64,000 bases of DNA from Epilithonimonas hungarica (GTDB taxonomy: Bacteria; Bacteroidota; Bacteroidia; Flavobacteriales; Weeksellaceae), in NCBI RefSeq assembly GCF_900102265.1, contig NZ_FNBH01000002.1, positions 620,001 to 684,000 of the forward strand, read 5' to 3'. The translations under genes and the position numbers were made by a program. Positions 16,437 to 25,155 of the stretch are shown one piece after another. Position 1 is the stretch's first letter; each line of letters begins with the position of its first letter. The notes under the pieces are model-generated. The model was not told the origin of the DNA. It was given only the letters and a program-made list of their open reading frames with translations, and ran no database searches.

Positions 16437-17519
16437 TTATTTAATATCAAAATTCACAACCACTTCCTCCGACCTCGGATGCGCCTGGCAAGACAGAATA
16501 AATCCTGCGGCAATCTCGTCCGGTTCCAAGGAATAATTGATGTCCATCACGACTTCGCCTTTTTCCAGTTTGCATTTGCAAGTGGCGCAAACACCACCTT
16601 TGCAGGCGTATGGCAAGTCGGCTCCGTTTTGCAAAGCGGCATCCAAAATAGTTGGACCGTGGTAAGCTAAATCTAATTTCAGAGCGGTTGCATCCAATTT
16701 CACAGTGACTTTACTAAAATCATCATCGGATTTATTAACAGCCAGCTCGTGTTCTTTTTTCTTTTCGGCTGAGGCTGCACTGAAGAATAATTCGAAATGA
16801 ATTTTCTTAGCCTCAACGCCGGATTGGATTAAAGTATCTCTCACACTCAGAATCATTTCTTCCGGTCCGCAAAGGAAAACCTCATCGATTTTTTCGGCCG
16901 GAATGATATTTTTAAGAAAAGATTCAGCTTTATCGGAATTGATCCTTCCGCTTAACAAGTCAGCATCTGCCACTTCTCGGCTGAGAATGTGATAAACGCT
17001 CAATCGTTCCATAAAACGGTTTTTCAAAGCTTCGATTTCTTCTTTGAAAATAATCGTTCCTTTATTTTTATTTCCGTAAATCAGGATAAATTGGCTTTGA
17101 GGCTCGTTTTTCAAAACGGATTTGATAATCGAAATAATTGGCGTGATTCCGCTTCCAGCAGCAAAAGCAACGTAAATTTTTTTGTTTTCGGGGTTGAGTT
17201 CCGTGTAGAATTTCCCCATTGGAGGCATCACTTCCAAAATGTCTCCTTCTTTCAGGTTTTCATTCATAAAAGAAGAAAATAAACCTTCGGGAACTTTTTT
17301 TACAGCAACTTTCAATTCGTTTTCGTGCGGACTTGCGCAAATCGAATAAGAACGACGTAGCTCCTGTTCGCCATTGATTTGTCGGAATGTCAAATATTGT
17401 CCTTGCGTGAATTTGAATTGTTCTGATAATTCTGCAGGCACATCAAAACTCACGGAAACACAATCCTGTGTTTCTTTCTTGACTTTTTTTACTTTTAAAG
17501 GGTGAAAAACTACTGACAT
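16437..17519 (-). CDS. paaE: Phenylacetyl-CoA epoxidase reductase PaaE
   Basis: 360 residues. FAD domain with RRSYSICASPHENE, NAD(P)-binding domain with VAFAAGSGITPIISIIKSVL, the FNR-family CGPEEMI motif, and a C-terminal plant-type [2Fe-2S] ferredoxin domain with CKGGVCATCKC followed by the fourth Cys in FILSCQAHP. It passes electrons from NADPH via FAD and the Fe-S cluster to the di-iron centre of PaaA. All cofactor motifs are present. It is preceded by the TetR gene and a repeat-rich 312-base spacer. Confidence 0.96.
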   Translation of the reverse strand: MSVVFHPLKVKKVKKETQDCVSVSFDVPAELSEQFKFTQGQYLTFRQINGEQELRRSYSICASPHENELKVAVKKVPEGLFSSFMNENLKEGDILEVMPPMGKFYTELNPENKKIYVAFAAGSGITPIISIIKSVLKNEPQSQFILIYGNKNKGTIIFKEEIEALKNRFMERLSVYHILSREVADADLLSGRINSDKAESFLKNIIPAEKIDEVFLCGPEEMILSVRDTLIQSGVEAKKIHFELFFSAASAEKKKEHELAVNKSDDDFSKVTVKLDATALKLDLAYHGPTILDAALQNGADLPYACKGGVCATCKCKLEKGEVVMDINYSLEPDEIAAGFILSCQAHPRSEEVVVNFDIK

Positions 17520-17831
17520 TTATTTTTAAACGCAAAGTGCGCAAAGTTTTTTTGATTAACTATATGTTTTTATGTTCGCAAAGCCGTTTACGCTTAGCTA
17601 AGATTTATAAAATTTGGCTATAGCCAAATTACTTTTCTATTTATCAGACGGGCTAAAGCCCGCCTCTATTGATATTTAAACCATTTATTAGTTGAACACA
17701 AAGTTCACAAAGATTTTTTTGGCATTGTTGAAAATATTTTAAGATACACAAGGTACTTCGACAGGCTCAGTATAAACTGCAAACTTAACGAAGCTCACAA
17801 ATTAATTCTATCAAATCTATCATCTATCAAT
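17520..17831. repeat. Repeat-filled spacer between paaE and the TetR gene
   Basis: No gene seen. The stretch holds at least four repeat types: AACGCAAAGTGCGCAAAG (from 17529), the perfect 20-bp palindrome AATTTGGCTATAGCCAAATT (17611-17630), a CGGGCT/AGCCCG hairpin (17649-17662) followed by CTCTATTGATATTTA, and CTTCGACAGGCTCAGTATAA (from 17757), plus a TCTATCATCTATC-like tail. All resemble dispersed flavobacterial intergenic repeats. Confidence 0.75.
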
Positions 17832-18446
17832 CTATTCTCTATATTCTTTTAGCATTCCTTGCATCAATAATGTTTTCAAATCTTCTTCCAATTCCTGTGG
17901 TGTGATGTCGCGACTTGGTTTGTACCAAAGTTCAATCCATCTTAGTGACGACAACATTGTGAAAAGAGCGACGGAAACATTCATCTTTTTGAATTCGCCG
18001 TTTTCCATTCCTTGTTCTATGATATTCGCAAAGCTTTTTTCGTAAGACTTTCTGATTTGCTTGTATTGATTTTTCTTCTCTTCGGAAAGATATTTCCAAT
18101 CGTTATTCGCAACAGAAACCGATGCCGAATCCTCAATAATCAACTGAACGTGAAGTCCGATGATGGCGTTCAGTTTTTCCTGAAAGGTCTGGTTCGTATT
18201 CTCGATTTCCTGAAGCTGGGAAATGTATTGATTGGCTATTTTGAAACAAATCAGTTCCAGAATTTCGTCTTTTGATTTGATGTGATTGTACATACTTGCG
18301 GCTTCCATCCCCACTTTTTCGGCGAGGTCGCGCATACTTGTTCCGCCGAAACCTTTTTCTTTGAAAAGCGTTGCGGCTTCTGCCAAAATCAATTCTTTTT
18401 TATTGATTTTGTTTATCTTCTTATTAATAGTTAACTCTTGTGTCAT
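17832..18446 (-). CDS. TetR/AcrR-family transcriptional regulator of the paa cluster
   Basis: 204 residues. N-terminal TetR helix-turn-helix at about residues 18-60: LILAEAATLFKEKGFGGTSM, RDLAEKVGMEAASMYNHIKS. The C-terminal ligand domain is helical without recognisable motif. It is co-directional with, and lies inside, the phenylacetate cluster, so it is probably the PaaR-type repressor responding to a CoA-thioester such as phenylacetyl-CoA (as known for TetR-type PaaR in other bacteria). A palindrome at 20681-20696 overlapping the cluster promoter is its likely operator; this link is inference. Confidence 0.88.
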   Translation of the reverse strand: MTQELTINKKINKINKKELILAEAATLFKEKGFGGTSMRDLAEKVGMEAASMYNHIKSKDEILELICFKIANQYISQLQEIENTNQTFQEKLNAIIGLHVQLIIEDSASVSVANNDWKYLSEEKKNQYKQIRKSYEKSFANIIEQGMENGEFKKMNVSVALFTMLSSLRWIELWYKPSRDITPQELEEDLKTLLMQGMLKEYRE

Positions 18447-18515
18447 TCTGTGTCACTCCTACGGAGTTCCTTTTCAAATAAAAATCATTCTACAAACATT
18501 TCGCTCCTATGGAAC
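18440..18515. repeat. Dispersed repeat (GGAGCGAAATGTTTGTAGA type)
   Basis: Read on the minus strand: GGAGCGAAATGTTTGTAGA, then about 20 bases, then GGAACTCCGTAGGAGTGACA. Strings like this are very common between genes in Bacteroidota (general knowledge). It fills the TetR/E1 junction and slightly overlaps the start of the TetR gene. Confidence 0.6.
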
Positions 18516-20597
18516 TTAGTATTTCAACAATTGTTCTATTTCTTTAATTAATTTATCTGTGTTCGGCAACATCTCTTTCTCCAATTCGGAATTGATAGCA
18601 ATCGCAGGAAGATTTTTTGCACCAACTACTTTTACAGGCGCATCCAGATGTCTGAAACAATTTTCACTGATTCTCGCCGCCAAACTTTGGGCAAAACTAT
18701 TATTCACTGGCTCTTCTGTCAAAACGATACATCGGTTGTGTTTTTTAACACTTTCGAAAACCCGGTTTTCATCCAACGGGGCGAGCGTTCTTAAATCGAT
18801 GATTTCGATCTGACCGTCAAATGCTTTCGCTGCATTCGAAGCCCAATAAACGCCCATTCCGTAAGTAATGATGGTTAAGGTCGGTTTGTTCTGATGATTT
18901 TCGCAGAGCAAAACTTCTCTTGCTTTTCCAAACGGAATGATGTAATCCTCGTCCGGTTCTATCGTTTTTGCATTTGCTGTTCCTTCGATTTTTGACCAAT
19001 ACAATCCTTTGTGCTCTAACATCACAACTGGATTCGGGTCGTAGAAAGCGGCTTTCATCAAACCTTTCAAATCTGCACCGGTTGATGGATAAGCGATTTT
19101 GATTCCTTTGATATTGCATAAAACACTTTCCACCGAACTTGAATGGTATGGTCCACCACTTCCGTAAGCGCCAATCGGAACTCGTAGAATCATCGAAACC
19201 GGCCATTTTCCATTAGACAAATAATAGCTTCTGGAAACTTCTGTAAATAACTGATTCAGGCCGGGCCAAATGTAATCTGCGAATTGGACTTCGACAATCG
19301 GTTTCAATCCAACTGCGCTCATTCCAACCGTTGAGCCTACGATAAACGCTTCCTGAATCGGTGTATTGAAAACTCTTTTCTCTCCAAATTGCGCTGCCAA
19401 AGTTATTGCTTCACGGAAAACCCCGCCTAATCTCAATCCAACATCCTGACCATATAACAAGGCTTCCGGATGTTTTGTCATTAATTCTCTGATGGCAAAT
19501 AAAGCGCAATCTACCATTACGGTTGGGATTTTTCCTCTTGGGGAACGTTCTCCTTTTTCTTCAGTAATTGGCGTTGGTGCAAAATCGTGTTTGTAAGCAT
19601 CTTCCGGTTTTGGATCTTCTGCCAAAACTGCATTTTCGAAATCAGTTTTTACGAGTTCTGCAACTTCTTTTTCTATGGTTTCAACTTCAGAATCTTCTAT
19701 ACTGAATTCTGAAAGTTTGTTTCTTAATTTAATTAATGGGTCGTTCTTCGCACATTCTTCCAAGTCATCCCGATACCATTCTTTTCTGACGCCAGAAGTA
19801 TGATGATTGAGTAATGGAACTTTTGCGTGAATTAGCATTGGCCGTCTTTCTTCACGGATGATTTTAATACATTCTTTGACGACCTCATAAGACTTAATAA
19901 AATCGGTTCCGTCAATGGTTCTGGTTTCGATGCCGTTGAAACCTTGCATATATTGTGTAATATCCTGCGCTCTGATTTCGTCCGCGCTGGCGGAAATATC
20001 CCATTCGTTGTCCTGAATGAGATAAAGGATCGGCAATTGTTTCAATGCTGCCATTTGAAAAGCTTCGGAAACTTCGCCTTCTGTACAACTTGCATCTCCG
20101 AGTGAGCAGACTGCAATTGGTTTTTCGTCAAGATTTTCGGCAATCCCTGTTTCTTCTTTGTATTTCATTCCCATAGCAATTCCAGTTGTTGGAATCGCCT
20201 GCATCCCTGTTCCGGAACTCTGGTGAATCATTTTTGGAAAATCATCGCGTCTTAAACTTGGATGAGCGTAATAAGTTCTTCCGCCAGAAAATGGATCGTC
20301 ACGTTTTGCTAAAAGCTGAAGCATCAATTCGTAAGGTGTGATTCCAATTCCAAGCAAAATAGAATCGTCCCTATAATAAGGACTCACGAAATCCTGAGGC
20401 AACAACTGCATCCCCAATGCCAGCTGAATCGCCTCGTGTCCGCGGGAAGTAGCGTGTACATATTTTGATGTTGTCTTTTTTTCCTGCTCGAACAAATCGG
20501 TCATTGTTTTCGCCGTAAACATCAGACGATAAGCTGATTTTAGTAAATCCGTCAGGCTAATTTTTTTGTTTAAAAAATGTTTTTCAGTGATTTGCAT
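18516..20597 (-). CDS. Fused alpha/beta E1 subunit of a 2-oxoacid dehydrogenase (branched-chain type)
   Basis: 693 residues from the ATG at 20597 (MQITEKHF...); seven more codons are open upstream. The N-terminal half is an E1-alpha domain with the thiamine diphosphate motif GDASCTEGEVSEAFQMAALK ending in QDNEWDIS, and the phosphorylation-loop-like YYAHPSLRRDD. From about residue 350 an E1-beta transketolase-like domain follows (MVDCALFAIRELMTKHPEAL, VPIGAYGSGGPYHSSSVES). It decarboxylates a 2-oxoacid for transfer to a lipoyl E2. No E2 or E3 gene is in the window. It is the first gene of the paa transcript, so a role with aromatic or branched 2-oxoacids is plausible but inferred. Confidence 0.9.
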   Translation of the reverse strand: MQITEKHFLNKKISLTDLLKSAYRLMFTAKTMTDLFEQEKKTTSKYVHATSRGHEAIQLALGMQLLPQDFVSPYYRDDSILLGIGITPYELMLQLLAKRDDPFSGGRTYYAHPSLRRDDFPKMIHQSSGTGMQAIPTTGIAMGMKYKEETGIAENLDEKPIAVCSLGDASCTEGEVSEAFQMAALKQLPILYLIQDNEWDISASADEIRAQDITQYMQGFNGIETRTIDGTDFIKSYEVVKECIKIIREERRPMLIHAKVPLLNHHTSGVRKEWYRDDLEECAKNDPLIKLRNKLSEFSIEDSEVETIEKEVAELVKTDFENAVLAEDPKPEDAYKHDFAPTPITEEKGERSPRGKIPTVMVDCALFAIRELMTKHPEALLYGQDVGLRLGGVFREAITLAAQFGEKRVFNTPIQEAFIVGSTVGMSAVGLKPIVEVQFADYIWPGLNQLFTEVSRSYYLSNGKWPVSMILRVPIGAYGSGGPYHSSSVESVLCNIKGIKIAYPSTGADLKGLMKAAFYDPNPVVMLEHKGLYWSKIEGTANAKTIEPDEDYIIPFGKAREVLLCENHQNKPTLTIITYGMGVYWASNAAKAFDGQIEIIDLRTLAPLDENRVFESVKKHNRCIVLTEEPVNNSFAQSLAARISENCFRHLDAPVKVVGAKNLPAIAINSELEKEMLPNTDKLIKEIEQLLKY

Positions 20598-20658
20598 ATT
20601 TAAACATTTGACATTCAATCCATTATTCTCAGTTTGGGTATATTGAATGTGATTTATT

Positions 20659-20696
20659 CAAAAATACACTTTTTTATTAAACTAACAAATGTTAGT
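20659..20696 (-). promoter_or_regulatory. Promoter of the E1/paa operon with overlapping palindromic operator
   Basis: Minus strand: -33 TTTG (20689-20686), 19-base spacer, -7 TATTTTTG (20666-20659), an exact Bacteroidota promoter. The -33 box lies inside ACTAACAAATGTTAGT (20681-20696), arms ACTAACA/TGTTAGT around two bases, the size and type of a TetR-family operator. A bound repressor would block the promoter. Transcription would start near 20652, about 55 bases before the ATG at 20597. Confidence 0.75.
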
Positions 20697-20764
20697 TAGT
20701 TTTTGTGACTATTAAAATTATTTAAGAAAATTTTAGCTTTTACAAAATAAAAATTTAAATTTTG

Positions 20765-20772
20765 TAGTTTTG
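20765..20772 (+). promoter_or_regulatory. -7 promoter element of the beta-helix lipoprotein gene
   Basis: TAGTTTTG fits TAnnTTTG; predicted transcription start about 20779, some 10 bases before the ATG at 20790. No clear TTG at the right distance upstream. The TetR palindrome at 20681-20696 is about 70 bases upstream and probably too far to control it. Confidence 0.5.
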
Positions 20773-20789
20773 AAGATTAAACGATTTAA

Positions 20790-22181
20790 ATGAAACTAAA
20801 AATATTTCTTGGCATCGCATTTTGGTCACTTTTGCTATTAGCAGGCTGTAATCGTGATGATATTTCTTTTGATTCACCCACTCAACTTTTGAGATTCTCT
20901 ACTGACACAGTTTTTTGCGACACCGTTTACAACCAAATGCGTTCGGAAACTTATGCTGTAAAGGTTTATAATAATGAAAACAAGGATGTTCTCATTCCAA
21001 GAATTGCTTTGGAAGGTGGAAGTGGTTCGCTTTACAGAATCAATGTAGATGGGAAAGTTGGAACGAGTTTTGAAAATGTGGCTCTGAGAAAGAAAGATAG
21101 TCTTTATGTTTTCGTAGAAATTGCGCCTGTTGCAAATGCTCCGGAAGCTATTGCCGAAGACAAAGTGGTTTTCAATACACCTGCTGGAGAACAGAAAGTG
21201 ACACTTTTCTCCGTGGTTCAGGATGCAGAATATTTTATTAAAACCGATACAAATCCAAATATCATTTCAGAAAATACAACCTGGACAAATAATAAAGCTA
21301 AAATCATTTTTGGAGATTTGACGATTGCTGAAGGAAAAACTTTAACAATGGAAAAAGGAACCAAAGTCTATTTCCGAAAAAACAGCGGAATGAATTTTGA
21401 GAAAAATTCTGGCTTAACTGTCAATGGAGCTTTAGGAGAAGAAGTGATTTTCCGGGGTGATAGAAGTGACACCAAATATGATACACTTCCTGCCAACTGG
21501 AACGGCATCAAAATGGAAGAAGGCTCTCTTCTTAATATGAATTATGCAAGAGTTTTTGGTGGAAACGTAGGTCTTCAGCTGAAAAAGAATGATGCAACCA
21601 TCAACAATTCTATTTTCCATACTTTTCAGAATGTTGGTATTTATGGAATTCATTCACAACTTACAATGAATAATGTTGTTATGAACAACTGTGGTGAAGC
21701 TGACCTTGCGATTGCTGCTGGTGGAGATTATACACTTAATTATTGTACGCTTGCTAATTACTGGAATCTGAATCCTTCGATGTCTGCTTTGGGAATCTAT
21801 GCAAGTGATATTTGGGAAAATGAAAATGGAGAACCTGAAATTGGAGATTTTGAATTGAATGTCAATAATTCAATTATTTATGGTGATACACCAGATATGA
21901 TTACAATTAATAAATCTAATGGAAATGTCTTAACTTTTCAATATGAGTTCAGAAATTCATTATTGAAATTTACATCTAATTCTGGGTTGACCATTGGTAA
22001 TACTAATACTGCCAACGAAGATCCGGAATTTCAGAATTATTTTACTCAGAAAATGAATTTGAGAGTGAAAGCTAATTCTAAAGCAAGAAGCAAGGGAACT
22101 AATTTAAACACACCTATCACAGCAACAGATATTGTTGGAATTACCAGAACTTATCCTGCAACTTTAGGAGCTTATCAATAA
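20790..22181 (+). CDS. Lipoprotein with right-handed beta-helix domain
   Basis: 463 residues. Lipoprotein signal with lipobox LLAGC (Cys20). The region at about 25-140 is beta-rich (DTVFCDTVYNQMRSETYAVK). From about 170 there is a parallel beta-helix with repeated short strands and Asn/Gly turns (FGDLTIAEGKTLTMEKGTKV, ATINNSIFHTFQNVGIYGIH, QLTMNNVVMNNCGEADLAIA). Such proteins are surface lipoproteins of unknown ligand or polysaccharide-active enzymes; no catalytic residues are recognised. Its stop overlaps the next start by one base (TAATG), so it is coupled to the MazG-like gene. Confidence 0.85.
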   Translation: MKLKIFLGIAFWSLLLLAGCNRDDISFDSPTQLLRFSTDTVFCDTVYNQMRSETYAVKVYNNENKDVLIPRIALEGGSGSLYRINVDGKVGTSFENVALRKKDSLYVFVEIAPVANAPEAIAEDKVVFNTPAGEQKVTLFSVVQDAEYFIKTDTNPNIISENTTWTNNKAKIIFGDLTIAEGKTLTMEKGTKVYFRKNSGMNFEKNSGLTVNGALGEEVIFRGDRSDTKYDTLPANWNGIKMEEGSLLNMNYARVFGGNVGLQLKKNDATINNSIFHTFQNVGIYGIHSQLTMNNVVMNNCGEADLAIAAGGDYTLNYCTLANYWNLNPSMSALGIYASDIWENENGEPEIGDFELNVNNSIIYGDTPDMITINKSNGNVLTFQYEFRNSLLKFTSNSGLTIGNTNTANEDPEFQNYFTQKMNLRVKANSKARSKGTNLNTPITATDIVGITRTYPATLGAYQ

Positions 22182-22507
22182 TGGAAATCACAACACTTCA
22201 AAATCAGGTTGATGAATGGATAAAAACCATCGGTGTCCGTTATTTCAATGAATTGACAAATATGGCAATGCTGACGGAAGAAGTCGGCGAAGTTGCCAGA
22301 ATCATTGCCAGAAGATACGGTGAACAATCTGAAAAAGAATCAGACAAATCCAAAGATTTGGGCGAAGAATTGGCTGATGTCCTTTTTGTGACAATTTGTT
22401 TAGCGAATCAAACAGGAACGGATTTGCAGTCAGCATTTGATAAAAAATTAAAAGTTAAAACAGAGCGTGACAAAGACCGACACGCCAATAATGAAAAATT
22501 AAAATAG
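22181..22507 (+). CDS. MazG-like nucleotide pyrophosphohydrolase
   Basis: 108 residues, single MazG-type all-alpha NTP-PPase domain. The metal-binding acids are visible in MLTEEVGEVARII (ExxE helix) and LGEELADVLFVTICLANQTG (E..D helix). Such small proteins hydrolyse non-canonical or damaged nucleoside triphosphates to monophosphates. Its ATG overlaps the stop of the lipoprotein gene by one base. The C-terminus is a short charged tail. Confidence 0.88.
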   Translation: MEITTLQNQVDEWIKTIGVRYFNELTNMAMLTEEVGEVARIIARRYGEQSEKESDKSKDLGEELADVLFVTICLANQTGTDLQSAFDKKLKVKTERDKDRHANNEKLK

Positions 22508-22581
22508 TGAGAGGTAAAATGTAAGAAGTCAAAAAGTTTTTATTGACCTTTTACCTTTTATTTTTCACATCTCACAAAACT

Positions 22582-23802
22582 ATGATATTAAAAAAATCAG
22601 AATTAATAGACGGAAAAAATATACAAATTACCGGTTCGAAAAGTATTTCGAACCGTCTTTTGATTTTAGGGAAATTGTTTGGGAATATTGACATGCTTAA
22701 TCTTTCCAATTCTCAGGACACTACTTTGTTAAAAAAAGCTTTGGAATCAGATTCCGAAACCATTGATATTCACCACGCTGGAACTGCAATGCGATTTCTG
22801 ACTTCTTATTATTCCATTTTTGAAGGCAGGAAAACCATTTTGACAGGTTCTGACAGAATGAAAAACCGACCAATCAAACCTTTGGTAGATGCACTTCAAT
22901 CTCTTGGGGCTGACATCACTTATCTTGAAAAAGAAGGATTTCCGCCGTTGCAGATCATCGGAAAGAAATTGCAGAAAAATTCGGTTAAAATTTCGGCCAA
23001 TGTTTCCAGTCAGTTTTTGACTTCTTTGATTTTAATTGGAGGAAAATTGGAAAACGGTTTAACATTGGAATTGGAAGGCGAAATCACATCCCGACCTTAT
23101 CTCGAAATGACTCTGAAAATCCTGAACGAAATTGGAATCAAATCCCATTTTGCAGAAAACACAATCGAAATTGTTTCTCATTCTGATAATTTCAGAACCG
23201 AACATTACGAAGTGGAAAGCGATTGGTCTTCTGCTTCTTATTTCTATTCATTGTCTGCGATTGGTAGAAAATCGATTACTCTGAAAAGCTATCATACACT
23301 TTCTCTTCAAGGTGACAGTATAATTAAAGAAATCTACTGGAAATATTTTGGAATCAACACCGTTTCTGATTATGCAGAAAATTCGATTTCATTATTACCT
23401 GAACCCGCTTTTGAATATCCTGAATTGATTTCTCTGGATATGAATGATTGTCCTGACATTGCGCAAACCCTTTGTGTAACAGCAACGGCATTGAAAATTC
23501 CATTCATTATAACTGGACTTCATACTTTAAAAGTTAAAGAAACCGACCGACTGGTGGCGCTTCAAAATGAATTATTGAAAATCGGTGGAAAAACACATAT
23601 CACGGTTGATAAAATCGAATCTTGTGAATTCATTGAGCCAGAAGATAACATTTCTATCGCGACTTACAACGACCACAGAATGGCAATGGCTTTTGCACCT
23701 TTTGCGTTGGTTATAGAACTGAATATCGAAAATGAAGACGTTGTCGAGAAATCTTATCCTGAGTTTTGGGAGGATTTTGCTGAAGTGACAACTAATATCT
23801 AG
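22582..23802 (+). CDS. aroA: 3-phosphoshikimate 1-carboxyvinyltransferase (EPSP synthase)
   Basis: 406 residues from the ATG at 22582 (MILKKSELIDGKNIQITGSK); the 13 codons upstream in frame are spacer. Motifs: the substrate loop GSKSISNRLLILGKLFG, DIHHAGTAMRFLTSYYS with the AGTAMRF phosphate-site motif, LTGSDRMKNRPIKPLVDAL, and late TLKVKETDRLVALQNEL and TYNDHRMAMAFA. It makes EPSP from shikimate-3-phosphate and PEP in the chorismate pathway. The Flavobacteria-type enzyme is slightly shorter than E. coli AroA. No other aro gene is adjacent. Confidence 0.95.
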   Translation: MILKKSELIDGKNIQITGSKSISNRLLILGKLFGNIDMLNLSNSQDTTLLKKALESDSETIDIHHAGTAMRFLTSYYSIFEGRKTILTGSDRMKNRPIKPLVDALQSLGADITYLEKEGFPPLQIIGKKLQKNSVKISANVSSQFLTSLILIGGKLENGLTLELEGEITSRPYLEMTLKILNEIGIKSHFAENTIEIVSHSDNFRTEHYEVESDWSSASYFYSLSAIGRKSITLKSYHTLSLQGDSIIKEIYWKYFGINTVSDYAENSISLLPEPAFEYPELISLDMNDCPDIAQTLCVTATALKIPFIITGLHTLKVKETDRLVALQNELLKIGGKTHITVDKIESCEFIEPEDNISIATYNDHRMAMAFAPFALVIELNIENEDVVEKSYPEFWEDFAEVTTNI

Positions 23803-23803
23803 G

Positions 23804-24463
23804 ATGAAGAAAGAGTTATTTTATGTAATTTTAATACTATTTGTCATTTTCGCTGGCTACAAATTTGTGAAATCTATTGAAGGAATAGAAACTGCAGATT
23901 TAGAATACAATACGGTTTATTCAGAAAAATATGACGAAGATTTATTCAATGATAAATTGTTAGGAAAAAGTAAGAAAGAAATTATTGGTAAATTAGGAAA
24001 ACCTCTTAGGACTGAAAACATAGAATCTTATTCAAAATTTCTTTATCGAGATAAAAAGGACAGTATCTATATAGATTGCTCTGGAGGTGTTGATTTAAGC
24101 AGTTACAATATTACAGATAAGAGTTATAGCTTTTTGACTTTTGAGTTCGATTCTAAAAATAATGTTAAAGAAGTATATGAAGTTAGGTATGCGGAAAAAT
24201 TTGATTCTGACAGCTTAATTGGAATATCAAAAGATGATGTTATAAAAAAATTCGGAAACCCAATTCAGATTGCACAAATCAACTTTGATGAAACGATTGT
24301 GTCATTTTCAAATATTAAAGATGGTGCTTATACAGGAAAAAAGCCGAAAATACATATAAGAAGTATTGTCTTTGCTCCAAATGATATAGCTACAAAAATC
24401 ATAAAAACAGATGGCAATCCTTACAATCAGTCAGAAAATTTGTGCAAAATCATTAATAATTAA
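23804..24463 (+). CDS. Membrane-anchored protein with two SmpA-like repeats, unknown function
   Basis: 219 residues; not a named family that I recognise. N-terminal membrane anchor (ELFYVILILFVIFAGYKF). Two internally similar segments follow, LLGKSKKEIIGKLGKPLRTE (about 51-70) and LIGISKDDVIKKFGNPIQIA (about 138-157), each like the SmpA/OmlA/BLIP-type LxGxSKxxVxxxxGxP motif followed by a strand. This suggests a small envelope protein with two such folds. It starts one base after the aroA stop, so it is probably translated from the aroA transcript. Confidence 0.75.
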   Translation: MKKELFYVILILFVIFAGYKFVKSIEGIETADLEYNTVYSEKYDEDLFNDKLLGKSKKEIIGKLGKPLRTENIESYSKFLYRDKKDSIYIDCSGGVDLSSYNITDKSYSFLTFEFDSKNNVKEVYEVRYAEKFDSDSLIGISKDDVIKKFGNPIQIAQINFDETIVSFSNIKDGAYTGKKPKIHIRSIVFAPNDIATKIIKTDGNPYNQSENLCKIINN

Positions 24464-24483
24464 ATAGAGTTATCTAGTTTAAA

Positions 24484-25155
24484 ATGAAATATCTCTTTTC
24501 TTTCTTAACCTTAATTTTTTTCTCGATTCTCCAATCTCAGGAATTGAAGGATTTTGTAATTCCGAAAGGTTATGAGAAAATCATTGAAGTAAAAGGTGAT
24601 TTGGACAAAGATGGAAAAGAGGAAATTGTAATGGTTTTTAATACTGATAAAATCATCAATAACATTTCTAATGGATTGGAAAGAAAACTCTACATTCTGA
24701 AAAATATTAATGGTAAATTAAAAGTTTGGCAAGAGAATTTTAATCTGCTTTTCGATAGTAAAGAAGGATTTTATCCGGAAAGTAATGAATTGGAATTGAG
24801 TATTAAAAATAATTGCCTAATCATTTTTCAATCTTATTTCTCAAATTCCCGTCATACTGTGACTTCAAAAAATACTTATAGATTCCAAAACGGTGATTTT
24901 TATCTGATTGGTGCTTTGGCGAAATTTGATGACACCTGCGAATTTAATTTCTCCAACGAAATCAATTTTTCAACTGGTAAAGTTATTATCGATGACCAAT
25001 ATTCTGAATGTGACAGCGGCTACGAAAGAGAAGTTCCTAAAAATTACTATAAAGAATTCATTTACAAAATTCCCAAACTCATAAAAATGAGCGACTATAA
25101 AATGGGGAAAAATGAAATCAAAATTCCTAATTCAAAAAAATCTTTTAATTTCTAA
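24484..25155 (+). CDS. Exported protein with FG-GAP/EF-like Asp-rich turn, unknown function
   Basis: 223 residues. Signal peptide KYLFSFLTLIFFSILQSQE. Soon after, VKGDLDKDGKEEIVMVFN is an Asp-rich calcium-type loop (DxDxDGxEE) as in FG-GAP/VCBS or XAC2610-like beta-propeller proteins. The rest is beta-rich (LYILKNINGKLKVWQENFNL). Periplasmic or surface location is expected. It lies 20 bases after the two-repeat gene and abuts the SDR gene with no spacer (stop at 25155, ATG at 25156), so it is within the aroA-to-SDR co-directional run. Confidence 0.75.
   Translation: MKYLFSFLTLIFFSILQSQELKDFVIPKGYEKIIEVKGDLDKDGKEEIVMVFNTDKIINNISNGLERKLYILKNINGKLKVWQENFNLLFDSKEGFYPESNELELSIKNNCLIIFQSYFSNSRHTVTSKNTYRFQNGDFYLIGALAKFDDTCEFNFSNEINFSTGKVIIDDQYSECDSGYEREVPKNYYKEFIYKIPKLIKMSDYKMGKNEIKIPNSKKSFNF

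Noticed and set aside
14470-18515. CRISPR array
   Set aside because: Repeats are dispersed, of different types and unevenly spaced; no regular repeat-spacer pattern and no cas gene.
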